Positions 8,707-18,808 of a DNA stretch of 64,000 nucleotides are shown piece after piece. The DNA is taken from positions 4,030,001 to 4,094,000 of the forward strand of contig NZ_CP009922.3 of NCBI RefSeq assembly GCF_000993785.3, written 5' to 3'. Numbering within the stretch: the first letter of the stretch is position 1; the number at the start of each line of letters is the position of its first letter. Origin of the DNA: Streptomyces xiamenensis. Its GTDB lineage: Bacteria > Actinomycetota > Actinomycetes > Streptomycetales > Streptomycetaceae. The notes below the pieces were generated by a model, which worked only from the letters and a program-made list of their open reading frames with translations, searched no databases and was not told the DNA's origin. The translations under genes and the position numbers were made by a program.

Positions 8707-9798
8707 ATGCCACGCCGCACCGCGACGCTGCTGACGTCCACTCTGCTGCTGATAGCTCTGCTGACCGCCGGAGTGCTGGCCAAGGTGCCCTACTCGGAGC
8801 TGTCTCCGGGGCCGACCGTCAACACGCTGGGCGACTACTCGGACGAGCCGGTGCTCAGCATCGACGGCCACGAGACGTACGAGGCCACCGGTCACCTCAA
8901 CATGACCACCGTCCGGGTCACCGGGATCAACTACCGGATGAACCTGCTGGAGGCCATGGCCGGCTGGTTCGCCGACGACCGCGCCGTCGTCCCGCACCGC
9001 ACCCTGTATCCGGACGATGTCAGCGCGGACGAGGTGGAGCAGGAGAACGCCGAGCAGTTCAGCCGCTCCCAGGAGAGCGCCAAGGTCGCCGCCCTCAACG
9101 AACTGGGTATCGACTTCACCACCCAGACCATCGTGGACTCGGTGGTCAAGGACAGCCCTTCCGAGGGCAAACTGCACGCGGGCGACGCGATCGTGGCCGT
9201 GGACGGTACGAAGATCAGCGACCCGGGGCAGGTCGCCGAGGAGGTCACCAAGCACACGGCGGGCGAGGACGTGGTGTTCACCATCGTTCCCGCGGACGAG
9301 GCGGAAGCCGCCCGCGACGCCGGGCGGGAGCTGCCCTCGCAGACGCGGGACGTCACCATCACCACCGGCGGGGCGCAGGACGACGGGCGCGCCATCGTCG
9401 GGATCGTGGCCGGGGTCGCGCACACCTTCCCCTTCACCATCGACATCGAGCTGGCCGATGTCGGCGGTCCGAGCGCCGGGCTGATGTTCAGCCTGGGCCT
9501 CATCGACAAGCTGTCCCCCGAGGACCTCACCGGCGGCGCGTTCGTGGCCGGCACCGGGACCATCGACGACGTGGGGACGGTCGGCCCGATCGGCGGCGTC
9601 ACCATGAAGACCATCGCGGCCCGGGACGCGGGCGCGGAGTACTTCCTGACCCCGAAGGACAACTGCGCGGCGGCCGCCGCCGACACGCCGGGCGGGCTCA
9701 CCCTCGTGGAGGTCGAGAACCTCCAGGGCGCGTTGGACGCCCTGGAGCTGATCAGGACGGGCGACACGGACGCGCTGCCGCGGTGCGCGAAGGGCTGA
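8707..9798 (+). CDS. YlbL-type PDZ/Lon-like serine protease, membrane-anchored
   Basis: A 363-residue protein with an N-terminal membrane anchor (TLLTSTLLLIALLTAGVLA, residues ~6-24), a PDZ domain around residues 125-200 (VKDSPSEGKLHAGDAIVAVDG) and a C-terminal Lon/S16 peptidase domain. The catalytic Ser lies in GGPSAGLMFSLG (~residue 257) and the partner Lys in GGVTMKTIAARDAGA (~residue 300). Family members act in envelope quality control. ATG 8707 is chosen because the longer frame upstream overlaps the preceding gene and lacks a signal anchor. Confidence 0.9.
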   Translation: MPRRTATLLTSTLLLIALLTAGVLAKVPYSELSPGPTVNTLGDYSDEPVLSIDGHETYEATGHLNMTTVRVTGINYRMNLLEAMAGWFADDRAVVPHRTLYPDDVSADEVEQENAEQFSRSQESAKVAALNELGIDFTTQTIVDSVVKDSPSEGKLHAGDAIVAVDGTKISDPGQVAEEVTKHTAGEDVVFTIVPADEAEAARDAGRELPSQTRDVTITTGGAQDDGRAIVGIVAGVAHTFPFTIDIELADVGGPSAGLMFSLGLIDKLSPEDLTGGAFVAGTGTIDDVGTVGPIGGVTMKTIAARDAGAEYFLTPKDNCAAAAADTPGGLTLVEVENLQGALDALELIRTGDTDALPRCAKG

Positions 9799-9874
9799 CG
9801 CCCCCCTACGCCCCCGCGGGCCGTGCCACCCGCCCGGTGTTGTTACGGCTTTGTTATGACGCCGGGCGCCGGGC

Positions 9875-10423
9875 TCACTCCTCGAACGTCGCCGACAGCG
9901 CCTCCGCCAGGCCCGGTACGAGATCGGCGCCGGTCAGGACCTCGGTGTCGCTGTCCTTCTCCCGGAATCGCAGCGCCGATTCACGGCCGCCGTCGCGCAG
10001 CACCGCGACCGTCATCCGGACCTCCTTGCGCTCGGGGTGTTCGGCCACCCAGCGCGTCAGCTCTTCCCCGGACAGCTCCTCGGGCACCTTCGCCTCGGCC
10101 GAGGCCGGCAGCATGAGCCGCTCCAGCGTCAGTGCGCATCCGGCCACCGCCCCGGGCCAGGCGATGGTCGCCAAGAACTCGTCCAGCGGCACGCCGTCCG
10201 GAAGTTCTTCCTGCTCAATGGGGGTGAGTTCGGCGCCCTCCGCGAGTTCGAGGCGGTCGGCGAGGCCCGGTTCGCTGGCACGCAGCCGGGCGGTGTCGAC
10301 GAGGGCGAAGAGCACCGCGGGCCGGTCCCACCCCAGTCCTGCGCTGTATTGATCGATCTCCAGTACGGCCCGCGTCAGGGGGTTCGCGGCCGCGGGCATG
10401 TGGGGCGTGTTGTCCATGGGCAT
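9875..10423 (-). CDS. PPA1309 family protein
   Basis: A 182-residue soluble acidic protein. It resembles the actinobacterial PPA1309 family: TRAVLEIDQYSAGLGWDRP near residue 18, LFALVDTARLRASEP near 40, and IAWPGAVAGCALTLERLMLP near 90. No catalytic motif is visible and no function is established. It lies convergent to the YlbL-type gene and diverges from the UPF0182 gene, so it is probably a single-gene transcript. A second in-frame Met two codons inside is an equally possible start. Confidence 0.8.
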   Translation of the reverse strand: MPMDNTPHMPAAANPLTRAVLEIDQYSAGLGWDRPAVLFALVDTARLRASEPGLADRLELAEGAELTPIEQEELPDGVPLDEFLATIAWPGAVAGCALTLERLMLPASAEAKVPEELSGEELTRWVAEHPERKEVRMTVAVLRDGGRESALRFREKDSDTEVLTGADLVPGLAEALSATFEE

Positions 10424-10540
10424 ATCGTGCCTTCCCGGGCCCCGGAAACGGGAACCGAGTAAAGCTTGAGTAAGTTAGTTCAGTGGGCAACCCCTGGGTT
10501 GCCCGGCTTCATCCACCCGCGAATCTTTGAGGTGCGCACC

Positions 10541-13480
10541 TTGGCTTTCCAGATGCCGGACCGGGGCTCGGGCCGCCCCAGCGGTCCGAACGGGCCCAGA
10601 GGCCCCCGAGGTCCGGGCGGACGGGGGTTCAATCGCCCCTCCAAGGGCGCCCGGAGCCTGCTGATCACCGCCGCCATCCTGGCCGGTCTGGCCATTCTCT
10701 TCGCGATGTTCGCGGGGTTCTGGACGGATTGGCTGTGGTATAGGTCCGTCGACTACACCAGCGTCTTCCGTACCCAGCTGGTCACCCGGGTCGTGATGTT
10801 CGCGGCCTTCGGGATCCTCATGGCGCTGGCGGTGGGGCTGAACATCTGGCTGGCCCACCGGCTGCGCCCGCCGCTGAGCGCGATGTCGATGGAGCAGCAG
10901 AACCTCGACCGCTACCGGATGAGTATCGCCCCCTACAAGAAGTGGGTGCTGCTCGGGGTCGCGATCCTGGTGGGTCTGATCGCGGGCGGTTCGGCATCCG
11001 GACAGTGGCGCACCTGGCTGCAGTTCGTCAACGGCACCTCCTTCGGGGTCACCGACCCGCAGTTCAACAAGGACGTGTCGTTCTTCGCGTTCGACCTGCC
11101 GTTCTACCGCTTCCTGATCGGCTTCGGCTTCGCCGTCGTCGTGGTGTCGCTGATCGCCGCCGCTCTCGTGCACTACCTGTACGGCGGGCTGCGGGTGACC
11201 ACCCCGGGCAACCGGATCACCCCGGCGGCCACCGGGCACCTGTCCGTGCTGCTGGGCCTGTTCGTGTCGCTGAAGGCGGTCGCGTACTGGTTCGACCGCT
11301 ACGGTCTGGCGCTCAAGGGCGGCGACTTCCGGGACAACGCCGGCTGGACGGGCCTGCGCTACGTCGACGCCAACGCGTACCTGCCGGCCAAGACCATCCT
11401 GACGATCATCGCCGCCATCTGCGCGGTGCTGTTCTTCGCCACCCTGTGGCGCCGGGTGTGGCAGCTGCCGGTGCTGGGCCTGGGTCTGCTGGTGCTGTGC
11501 GCCGTGCTGATCGGCGGCGTCTACCCGGCACTGGTGCAGCAGTTCCAGGTCAAGCCGAACGAGCAGGCCAAGGAGATGCCGTACATCCAGAAGCATCTGG
11601 ATGCCACCAAGCAGTCCTACGACATCGACGACGCGCAGATGCAGGACTACACCGGCATCAGCGACGCCGAGCCGGAGACGCTGCGCGGCGCCGTGTCCGC
11701 CACGGCCAGCATCCGGCTGCTGGACCCGAGCGTCGTCTCGCCCGCGTTCCAGCAGATCCAGCAGGTCCGCGGGTACTACCAGTTCCCGGCGACCCTGGAC
11801 GTGGACCGCTACCCGAACGCGGACGGCGGCGAGACGGACACCGTCATCGGTCTGCGTGAGATGAACGTCAACAACGTTCCGGAGCGGAACTGGATCAACG
11901 ACCACTTCCGCTACACCCACGGCTTCGGCGTGGTGGCCGCCAGCGGCACCGACGTGCTCAGCAACGGTCAGCCGGACTTCATCGAGCAGGACCTGCCCCC
12001 GCAGGGTGACCTCGGTGAGTACGAGCCGCGCATCTACTACGGCGAGTACACCACCCAGTACTCGATCGTGGGCGGCCCGCAGCAGGAGATCGACTACGCC
12101 GGCGAGGACGGCGAGGTCGAGTACAGCTACAGCGGGGACTCCGGTGTGCCGCTGGACAACTACTTCAAGCGTGCCGCGTACGCGCTGACCATGAGCGAGC
12201 CGCAGATCCTGTACTCCGGGGCGATCGGCGACGGCTCGCGCATCCTGTACAACCGCACGCCCAAGGAGCGCGTCCAGGCGGTCGCGCCGTGGCTGACGAT
12301 CGACGGCGACCCGTATCCCGCGGTCGTCGACGGCCGGGTCATGTGGATCGTGGACGCGTACACCACGACCAACGGCTACCCGTACGCCTCGCGCACCACC
12401 CTGGGTGAGGCCACGGAGACCTCGCTGACCGACGAGCGCGGTCAGGTCGTCGCCCAGGAGAACCGGGTCAACTACATCCGCAACTCGGTCAAGGCCACGG
12501 TCGACGCGTACAACGGTGAGGTCACCATGTACGAGTGGGACCAGGACGACCCGGTGCTCAAGACCTGGATGAAGTCCTTCCCGGGCACGGTGGAGCCGCG
12601 TTCGGAGATCAGTGACGACCTGATGGACCACCTGCGGTACCCGCAGGATCTGTTCAAGGTCCAGCGCGATCTGCTCCAGCGCTTCCACGTGGACACCGCC
12701 TCGCAGTTCTACAGCGGTTCCGAGCGCTGGCAGGTGCCGGACGACCCGACCCACCGCGGTCAGTCGGTGCCGCCGTACTACCTGAGCATGAAGATGCCGG
12801 ACCAGGACGAGCAGACGTTCTCCCTGACCACCACCTTCACGCCGCTCGGCCGTGACACGCTCGCGGCGTACATGGCGGTGGACGCCGACACCAGGAGCGA
12901 CGAGTACGGGACGATGAGAATCCTCACGCTGCCGTCGAACACGACGGTGTGGGGTCCGCAACAGGTGCAGAGCCGCTTCAACTCGGACCCGACCATCGCG
13001 CAGGAGATCAACCTGCTCCAGCGCGGTGACTCGGAGATCGAGTACGGCAACCTGCTGACCGTGCCGCTGGAAGGCGGGCTGCTGTACGCCGAGCCGGTGT
13101 ACGTGCGCGGTGCCGGCACCAACTATCCGCTGCTGCGGAAGGTGCTGGTGACCTACGGCGAGCAGACCGCGTTCGAGGACACGCTGGACGAGGCGCTGGA
13201 CGTGGTGTTCGGGGTCGCCGAGCCCACACCGCCGTCGGAGGAGCCGCCGCCGGAGGAGGGCGAGGAGACGCCTCCGCCGCCCAGTGGCGGGACCGCCGAG
13301 GAGCTGGTGCAGCAGGCTCAGGACGCCTATGAGGAGGGCCAGACGGCGCTCCAGAACGGCGACTGGGCGGCGTACGGCGAGGCGCAGGCGCGCCTGGAGG
13401 AGGCGCTGAACGAGCTGGAGCAGCTGCAGTCCGGCGACTCCGCGGCGCGGAACGAGGACGAGGAGCAGACCGACGGCTAG
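10541..13480 (+). CDS. UPF0182 family large membrane protein
   Basis: A 979-residue protein. After a Gly/Pro/Arg-rich cytoplasmic N-terminus it has about seven transmembrane helices in the first ~340 residues, then a long extracytoplasmic domain (~340-900) rich in Tyr and Asp. A Pro/Glu-rich linker and an acidic helical tail ([14 protein letters not shown] ...) end the protein. This is the standard UPF0182 layout; function is unknown. TTG 10541 is chosen because GAGG lies 8 bp upstream and MAFQMPDRG matches the common family start; ATG 10553 or a longer frame are alternatives. Confidence 0.87.
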   Translation: MAFQMPDRGSGRPSGPNGPRGPRGPGGRGFNRPSKGARSLLITAAILAGLAILFAMFAGFWTDWLWYRSVDYTSVFRTQLVTRVVMFAAFGILMALAVGLNIWLAHRLRPPLSAMSMEQQNLDRYRMSIAPYKKWVLLGVAILVGLIAGGSASGQWRTWLQFVNGTSFGVTDPQFNKDVSFFAFDLPFYRFLIGFGFAVVVVSLIAAALVHYLYGGLRVTTPGNRITPAATGHLSVLLGLFVSLKAVAYWFDRYGLALKGGDFRDNAGWTGLRYVDANAYLPAKTILTIIAAICAVLFFATLWRRVWQLPVLGLGLLVLCAVLIGGVYPALVQQFQVKPNEQAKEMPYIQKHLDATKQSYDIDDAQMQDYTGISDAEPETLRGAVSATASIRLLDPSVVSPAFQQIQQVRGYYQFPATLDVDRYPNADGGETDTVIGLREMNVNNVPERNWINDHFRYTHGFGVVAASGTDVLSNGQPDFIEQDLPPQGDLGEYEPRIYYGEYTTQYSIVGGPQQEIDYAGEDGEVEYSYSGDSGVPLDNYFKRAAYALTMSEPQILYSGAIGDGSRILYNRTPKERVQAVAPWLTIDGDPYPAVVDGRVMWIVDAYTTTNGYPYASRTTLGEATETSLTDERGQVVAQENRVNYIRNSVKATVDAYNGEVTMYEWDQDDPVLKTWMKSFPGTVEPRSEISDDLMDHLRYPQDLFKVQRDLLQRFHVDTASQFYSGSERWQVPDDPTHRGQSVPPYYLSMKMPDQDEQTFSLTTTFTPLGRDTLAAYMAVDADTRSDEYGTMRILTLPSNTTVWGPQQVQSRFNSDPTIAQEINLLQRGDSEIEYGNLLTVPLEGGLLYAEPVYVRGAGTNYPLLRKVLVTYGEQTAFEDTLDEALDVVFGVAEPTPPSEEPPPEEGEETPPPPSGGTAEELVQQAQDAYEEGQTALQNGDWAAYGEAQARLEEALNELEQLQSGDSAARNEDEEQTDG

Positions 13481-13557
13481 TCGGCGGTGAAGGAGCGTCT
13501 CCACCCCGTGGTAGTGTTCTACTTGTTCCCGCAAGGGGGCAAAGAAACACAAAACGG

Positions 13558-13631
13558 CGCGGGGTGGAGCAGCTCGGTAGCTCGCTGGGCTCATAACCCA
13601 GAGGTCGCAGGTTCAAATCCTGTCCCCGCTA
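13558..13631 (+). tRNA. tRNA-fMet (CAT), copy 1
   Basis: A 74-nt cloverleaf with anticodon CAT in the GGGCTCATAACCC arm. The acceptor stem starts with C opposite a U (C1-U72 mismatch), so the first pair is open, and three G-C pairs occur in the anticodon stem: initiator-tRNA features. GTTCAAATC forms the T loop. CCA is not encoded. A possible promoter TGAAGG-18-TAGTGT ends at about 13516. The sequence is identical to the tRNA at 54501. Confidence 0.95.
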
Positions 13632-13637
13632 CTGCCT

Positions 13638-13675
13638 GAGGGCCCGGGAACCAGAAATGGTTCCCGGGCCCTCTT
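13638..13675 (+). terminator. Intrinsic terminator after tRNA-fMet
   Basis: A perfect 15-bp inverted repeat, GAGGGCCCGGGAACC and its complement, around a 6-nt AGAAAT-type loop, followed by a short T-containing tail (TTCGTT). It begins 7 nt after the tRNA end. Confidence 0.85.
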
Positions 13676-13966
13676 CGTTGTCGTGCGGCGGCACTTGGGG
13701 CGCGTGCGGGTGCGACCGGCGCGCGTCGTACGCCAGTTGTTCCTCCATGGCTGGTCAAGGCTGGTCAACTCGCTGTGTCGTTGCGGCCGTTCTGTCAGTG
13801 CTTGACGGCATACTGCGTGGCGACGGACCGATGCATCCGGATTCGCTCCCAACTCCACTCCTGCTGAGGCGTTTGGATGTATCCATATCGGGAAGTCGAC
13901 AAAACGCTCAAGTGACTTCACTGGCTGCGGTATACCAGGTGTACGCAGGTTTCAGGTGGTGCGATT

Positions 13967-15670
13967 ATGGACCTTATGGGGGACAAGGCAGGGTTCGAGA
14001 GCAGCCATGCGGCCGCGCTGGAGGGCGCGCGGCTGCTGCGCTTGGGCGAGCTGGAAACCGCCGAGCCGCGCCTGCGGGCCGCGGCGGCGGAGGGGGAGCG
14101 ATCGGCCGCCAACAATCTCGGCGTGCTGCTCGCCCAGTCCGGGCGGGTGGACGAGGCCGCCGAGTGGTGGCGGATCGCGGCCGTCGCGGGTTCGGCACCG
14201 GCCGCGCACGCGCTGGGCCGGCACCACCGCGAGCGCGGCGACGAGACGGCGGCCGAGTTCTGGCTGCGGCAGGCGGCCGAGAGCGGCCACGCCTCGGGCG
14301 CGTTCGCGCTGGCCGCGCTGCTGGACCACCGGGGCGCCGCGGAGGCCGCGCGCTGGTTCCGGATGGCCGCCGAGCGCGGGCACCGGGAGGGCGCGTACCG
14401 CTACGCCACGCTGCTGGCGCGGGCCGAAGGCGGCCCGGCCGCCGAGCCGTGGTTCCGGCAGGCGGCGGCGCGCGGGCACCGGGGCGCGGCGCTGCGTCTG
14501 GGCGCGCTGCTGGAGGCGGACGGCGCGCTCGCCGAGGCGGGCCGCTGGTACCAGGAGGCGGCCGAGGCCGGCGAGGCGAAGGCGGCCAGTGCGCTGGGCT
14601 TCCTGCTGCGGGACGCCGACGAGGCGGACGGTGCCGAGCACTGGTGGCGGCGCGCGGCCCGCGACGGTGACGGCCCGGCGGCCAACGCGCTGGGCGCGCT
14701 GCACGCCGAGCGTGGCGAGCGCCAGGAGGCGCAGCGCTGGTACCGGGCGGCGGTCGAGGCCGGCGACATGAACGGCGCCTTCAACCTGGCGCTGCTGAGC
14801 GTCGAGGCCAACCGGATGGCGCAGGCCGAGCAGTGGTACCGGCGGGCCGCGTACGCGGGCCACCGGGAGGCGGCCAACGCGCTGGCCGTGCTGCTGCTGC
14901 AGCGCGGCGACGCGGCCGGCGCGGAGCCGTGGTTCTCCAAGGCGGCCGAGGCGGGCAGCGTCGACGCCGCGTTCAACCTGGGCATCCTGCACGCCGGGCG
15001 CGGCGAGACGGCCCTGGCGCGGCGCTGGTACGAGCAGGCGGCGGCGGCCGGGCACGCGGAGGCGGCGCTGCAGATCGCGGTCGGTCTGCTGCGTCCCGGC
15101 TCCTCGGAGGCCGACCTGCGGCGGGCCGAGGAGCAGCTGCGGGTGGCGGCGGACGGCGGGAGCGTGGAGGGCGCGTTCCGGCTGGCGGTGCTGCTGGAGC
15201 GGCGCGCGCTGCGCGCCGCCGGACCGGAGCAGGACGCGGAGCCGGGCCCTGCCGAGCCGGGTGCGCGGCCGGGCACCGAGCACGAGGAGTGGTACGAGCG
15301 GGCGGCCGAGCGCGGCCACCGGCGTGCGCAGGTGCGGCTGGGCATGTGCGCGGCGGGGCGGGGCGACGTGGTGACGGCGGCCCGCTGGTACCGGGCGGCG
15401 GCGGAGGCCGGCAGCCGCAACGGCGCGTTCAACCTGGGCCTGTTGCTGGCCAGGGAGGGCAGCGAGCCGGAGGCGGCGCTGTGGTGGACGCGGGCGGCGG
15501 AGGCCGGCCACGGCCGTGCCGCGCTGCGCCTGGCCCTGCTGGCGTCGCGCAGGGGCGACCTGGACGCGGGCGGCATCTGGTGCACCCGCGCGATGGAGCT
15601 GGGCCCGCCGGAGGTCGCGGAGCGCGCCGCCCGCCTGCGGGAGGCGCTGCGCCAGGAGCTGACGGCCTGA
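13967..15670 (+). CDS. Sel1/TPR-repeat protein
   Basis: A 567-residue all-helical protein made of about fifteen Sel1-like repeats of ~33-36 residues with the pattern A..WYRRAAEAGH..A...LG.LL..RG. Examples are AQRWYRAAVEAGDMNGAFNLALL and ARRWYEQAAAAGHAEAALQ. A less regular insert (LRAAGPEQDAEPGPAEPG) breaks the array near residue 420. No signal peptide or catalytic domain is seen, so it is probably a cytoplasmic scaffold for protein interactions. ATG 13967 follows an AGGTGG-type site; ATG 13976 is an alternative. The preceding 291 bp carry AGTGACTTCACT (13911-13922), a small inverted repeat, near TATACC (13931). Confidence 0.84.
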   Translation: MDLMGDKAGFESSHAAALEGARLLRLGELETAEPRLRAAAAEGERSAANNLGVLLAQSGRVDEAAEWWRIAAVAGSAPAAHALGRHHRERGDETAAEFWLRQAAESGHASGAFALAALLDHRGAAEAARWFRMAAERGHREGAYRYATLLARAEGGPAAEPWFRQAAARGHRGAALRLGALLEADGALAEAGRWYQEAAEAGEAKAASALGFLLRDADEADGAEHWWRRAARDGDGPAANALGALHAERGERQEAQRWYRAAVEAGDMNGAFNLALLSVEANRMAQAEQWYRRAAYAGHREAANALAVLLLQRGDAAGAEPWFSKAAEAGSVDAAFNLGILHAGRGETALARRWYEQAAAAGHAEAALQIAVGLLRPGSSEADLRRAEEQLRVAADGGSVEGAFRLAVLLERRALRAAGPEQDAEPGPAEPGARPGTEHEEWYERAAERGHRRAQVRLGMCAAGRGDVVTAARWYRAAAEAGSRNGAFNLGLLLAREGSEPEAALWWTRAAEAGHGRAALRLALLASRRGDLDAGGIWCTRAMELGPPEVAERAARLREALRQELTA

Positions 15671-15785
15671 CGCCCTGGGCCGGGCCCCGTACGGTGGTCC
15701 GGCGCAGGCCCGGCCGGCTGCGCGGCATCGGCCTCGCCGGTGATCGTCATACCGCTCATCCTCACCGGTGCGGGAGAATGGCGGA

Positions 15786-16586
15786 GTGGGTGAGTTCGCC
15801 GTTGCCGCAGACGAGGTCCGGATCGCGTATCAGGTGTCCGGCGCCGGGGAGCCGCTGGTACTGCTCGCCGGGCAGTCCAACAGCCACGGGTGGTGGGACC
15901 CGGTGCGCGCGGACTTCGCCGCCGCGCACCGTACCGTCACCCTCGACTGGCGCGGGACGGGTGACAGTGACAAGCCCGATGTGCCGTACAGCACCCGGGG
16001 GTTCGCCGGCGATGTGATCGCCGTGCTGGACGCACTCGGCATCGGACGGGCCCACGTCTACGGGACGTCCATGGGCGGCCGGGTGGCCCAGTGGGTGGCG
16101 GCGGCGTACCCGGACCGGGTGCGGTCGCTGGTGCTGGGCTGCACCTCGCCCGGCGGGCCGCACGCCGTGGAACGCGGCAACGACGTACGCCGCTCGCTGG
16201 CTCAGGGCACCCCCGCCGAGATCCGGCGCGCGCTCATCGACCTGATGTACACCCCCGGCTGGACGGCCGCCCACCCCGGTCCGTACGCGACGCTCGGCGA
16301 CGGCGCCATGCCCGGGTACGCCAGGCGGCGCCATCTGCTGGCCAGCAACGGGCACGACGCCTGGGACGTGCTGCCCGCCATCGGCGCGCACACGCTCGTC
16401 CTGCACGGCACCGAGGACCGGTTCAACCCCGTGGCCAACGCCCCGTTGCTCGCCGGCCGGATCCCCGGGGCCCACCTGGAGCTGATCGAGGGGGCGCGGC
16501 ATGCCTACTTCGAGGAGTTCTCGGCCATCTCCTCGCCCCTGGTGCTGGACTTCCTGCGCTCCGGGGACGACGCGGGCGCGTCGTAA
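15786..16586 (+). CDS. Alpha/beta hydrolase
   Basis: A 266-residue alpha/beta-hydrolase fold protein. The oxyanion region is LVLLAGQSNSHGWWDPV, the nucleophile elbow YGTSMGGR (Ser ~ residue 94), the acid HGTEDRFNPV (~210), and the base in EGARHAYFEEF (~240). It resembles the haloalkane dehalogenase/esterase group without a diagnostic substrate site. GTG 15786 has GGGAG 9 bp upstream; a longer frame from GTG 15768 lacks such a site. The 3' end overlaps the convergent exporter gene by 82 bp. Confidence 0.86.
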   Translation: MGEFAVAADEVRIAYQVSGAGEPLVLLAGQSNSHGWWDPVRADFAAAHRTVTLDWRGTGDSDKPDVPYSTRGFAGDVIAVLDALGIGRAHVYGTSMGGRVAQWVAAAYPDRVRSLVLGCTSPGGPHAVERGNDVRRSLAQGTPAEIRRALIDLMYTPGWTAAHPGPYATLGDGAMPGYARRRHLLASNGHDAWDVLPAIGAHTLVLHGTEDRFNPVANAPLLAGRIPGAHLELIEGARHAYFEEFSAISSPLVLDFLRSGDDAGAS

Positions 16587-18094
16587 CCGCGCAGCGGCAC
16601 CTGGCGGATGAACCAGGCGAGCACGAAGCCGGCCGCCGCGATCACCGCCGCCCACCAGAAGGTGGCGGTCACGCCGTCCGTCACCGCCCGCTGGAAGACC
16701 TCGCGGGACTGCTCCGGGAGGGACTTCAGCAGGTCGGGGGTCATCTGGGTGACGTCGGAGCCGAGTTCTCCGGCGTTGCCGGTGACGTGCGAGGTGTAGA
16801 CGGCACCGAGCAGCGAGACACCGAGCGAACCGCCCATGTTGCGCAGGAAGGTCACCGCGCCGGTCGCCGCGCCGACGTCCTTCGCGGGGGCGCTGTTCTG
16901 GGCGATCAGCGTGGTGGTCTGCATCAGGCAGCCCATGCCCAGGCCCATCAGCACCATGTACAGGGCGACGGTGGTCTTGGAGGTGTCCGTGCCGATGGTG
17001 GTGAACAGCAGCAGGGCCACCGCCATCAGGGCGGTGCCCGCGATCGGCAGCGCGCGGTAGCGGCCGGTTCTGCTGATGAGCTGGCCGCCGGCCAGGGACA
17101 TCACCATCGCGGCGATCATCATCGGCATGAGCAGCAGCCCGCTGTTGGTGGCGGAGGAGCCCTGGACGAACTGCTGGTACTGCGGCAGGAAGGTCACCCC
17201 GCCGAACATCACGAAGCCGACGACCAGGGCGAGTGTTCCGGCGAGGGAGAAGTTGCGGCTGGTGAACACCGACAGCGGCATCACCGGCTCGGCGGCCCGG
17301 CGTTCCACCGTGACGAAAGCGGCGAAGGCGAGCACGGTCAGCGCCGCGAGGCCGAGGATCTGCGGGGAGCCCCAGGCGTACTCGGTGCCGCCCCAGCTGG
17401 TGATGAGCACCAGGGCCGTGATCCAGGTGGTGAGCAGCGCCGCGCCGCTCCAGTCGATGCGGGGGCGGGCCGCGCCGGTGGCGGCGGCGCCGCGCGGCAG
17501 CCGGGCCAGGGTGAGCCAGCAGACCACGAGGGCGACGAGGCCCAGCGGGAGGTTCACGTAGAAGGCCCAGCGCCAGCTGAAGTTGTCGGTGATGAAGCCG
17601 CCGACCAGCGGGCCGCCGATCATGGCCACCGGCATGACGGCCATCATCATGCCCTGGTACTTGCCGCGTTCGCGCGGCGGCACGATCTCGGCGATGACGG
17701 CCAGGACGCCCACCATCAGGCCGCCGGCGCCCAGGCCCTGGAGGGCGCGGAAGGCGATCAGCTCGGCCATGTTCTGGGCGGCGCCGGCCAGTACGGAACC
17801 GATGAGGAAGATCACCACGGCGGTGACGAAGGTGATCCGGCGGCCGTAGAGGTCGCCGAGCTTGCCCCACAGGGGGGTGGCGGCGGTCGAGGCCAGCAGG
17901 TAGCCGGTGGTGACCCAGGCGAGGTGGTTGAGCCCGCCGAGGTCGCCGACGATGGTGGGCAGCGCCGGGGCGACGATCATGTTGTCGAGCATCGCCAGCG
18001 TCATGGCGATGATCAGACCACTCATCGTGAGCATGATCTCGCGGGGCGTGAAGGAGGGAGGCGCGGGGGTTTCCTGGGGCGTGGGTGAAGCCAT
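16505..18094 (-). CDS. DHA2-type MFS drug exporter (14-TM)
   Basis: A 529-residue permease with about 14 membrane helices. It carries the DHA2 motifs: LDNMIVAPALPTIVGDL in helix 1, GKLGDLYGRRITF (motif A) in loop 2-3, RALQGLGAGG (motif B), and GPLVGGFITDNFSWRWAFYVNLP (motif C with the WRW segment). These are proton-driven exporters of drugs and metabolites. The gene is divergent from a TetR-type gene across a 122-bp gap containing an operator-like inverted repeat, the usual arrangement for repressor-controlled exporters. The last 82 bp lie antisense inside the hydrolase gene. Confidence 0.92.
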   Translation of the reverse strand: MASPTPQETPAPPSFTPREIMLTMSGLIIAMTLAMLDNMIVAPALPTIVGDLGGLNHLAWVTTGYLLASTAATPLWGKLGDLYGRRITFVTAVVIFLIGSVLAGAAQNMAELIAFRALQGLGAGGLMVGVLAVIAEIVPPRERGKYQGMMMAVMPVAMIGGPLVGGFITDNFSWRWAFYVNLPLGLVALVVCWLTLARLPRGAAATGAARPRIDWSGAALLTTWITALVLITSWGGTEYAWGSPQILGLAALTVLAFAAFVTVERRAAEPVMPLSVFTSRNFSLAGTLALVVGFVMFGGVTFLPQYQQFVQGSSATNSGLLLMPMMIAAMVMSLAGGQLISRTGRYRALPIAGTALMAVALLLFTTIGTDTSKTTVALYMVLMGLGMGCLMQTTTLIAQNSAPAKDVGAATGAVTFLRNMGGSLGVSLLGAVYTSHVTGNAGELGSDVTQMTPDLLKSLPEQSREVFQRAVTDGVTATFWWAAVIAAAGFVLAWFIRQVPLRGYDAPASSPERRKSSTRGEEMAENSSK

Positions 18095-18120
18095 GAGGGT
18101 GGTCCGTCCAGCTGACTCGC

Positions 18121-18142
18121 ACTTACCGGTCGGTCAGTAAGT
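18121..18142. promoter_or_regulatory. Candidate TetR operator between exporter and TetR gene
   Basis: Imperfect inverted repeat with perfect outer arms ACTTAC and GTAAGT, 10 bp apart, with CCGGTCGGTCA in between. This resembles the TTAC...GTAA operators of exporter-linked TetR repressors. It lies 26 bp upstream of the exporter ATG and 75 bp upstream of the TetR ATG. Confidence 0.6.
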
Positions 18143-18216
18143 TAGCCGAGGCCGATAGGGTGTGCAACAGGCGTTCGGGCAAGGTGCCGGTAAAGAAGCG
18201 GCGAAGGGCGGTAGTC

Positions 18217-18783
18217 ATGGCAGGCGCGGGGCGCCGGTCGGGGCAGGACACCAAGGCCAGGATCCAGGAGGTCGCCCTGGACCTCTTCACCGAGCGGGGC
18301 TACGAGGCCACCTCGATGCGGGAGATCGCCGAACGGCTCGGCATCACCAAGGCCGCCCTGTACTACCACTTCACGAACAAAGAGGACATCGTCGTCTCGC
18401 TCCTCAGCCGGCAGCTGGCCGCCGTCGACGAGCTCATCGACTGGGCGGGCAAGCAGCCGCGCGGCCCCGAGCTGCGCCGCGAGGTCATCGAGCGCTGGAG
18501 CGCGCTGACCGCCCGGCAGGGTGTGCGGATGTTCCGCTTCGCCATGGCCAACCAGCACACCCTGCGCGAGTTGAAGCCGGGCCGGGAGGGTATGTTCCAG
18601 CGCTTCCAGCTGCTGTTCGACGCGGTCACCGACCCGGACGCCCCGCTGGAGGAGAAGCTGCGCGCCCGGCTCGCGCTGCTGACCGTGCAGATGAGCATGA
18701 TCGCGGGCCGGGACCTGGACGCGACGGACGAGGAGCTCGCGGAGGCGGCCCGCAAGCTTTCCCTGGAACTGTTGCGGCTCTGA
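18217..18783 (+). CDS. TetR/AcrR family regulator (exporter-linked)
   Basis: A 188-residue regulator. The N-terminal helix-turn-helix is at residues ~10-55 (KARIQEVALDLFTERGYEATSMREIAERLGITKAALYYHF), with the canonical ALYYHFTNKEDI recognition helix and linker. The C-terminal ligand domain is helical. It diverges from the DHA2 exporter and probably represses it and itself until a ligand binds. ATG 18217 has GAAGGG about 8 bp upstream; a longer frame from 18160 would run through the operator region and is less likely. Confidence 0.9.
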   Translation: MAGAGRRSGQDTKARIQEVALDLFTERGYEATSMREIAERLGITKAALYYHFTNKEDIVVSLLSRQLAAVDELIDWAGKQPRGPELRREVIERWSALTARQGVRMFRFAMANQHTLRELKPGREGMFQRFQLLFDAVTDPDAPLEEKLRARLALLTVQMSMIAGRDLDATDEELAEAARKLSLELLRL

Positions 18784-18808
18784 CGCGCCGCGGCTCACGC
18801 CGCCGCGA

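Noticed and set aside
10475..13594. A 1039-codon minus-strand frame opposite the UPF0182 gene.
   Set aside because: It has Val/Arg/Leu/His-rich composition without domains and mirrors the third-position GC of the real gene.
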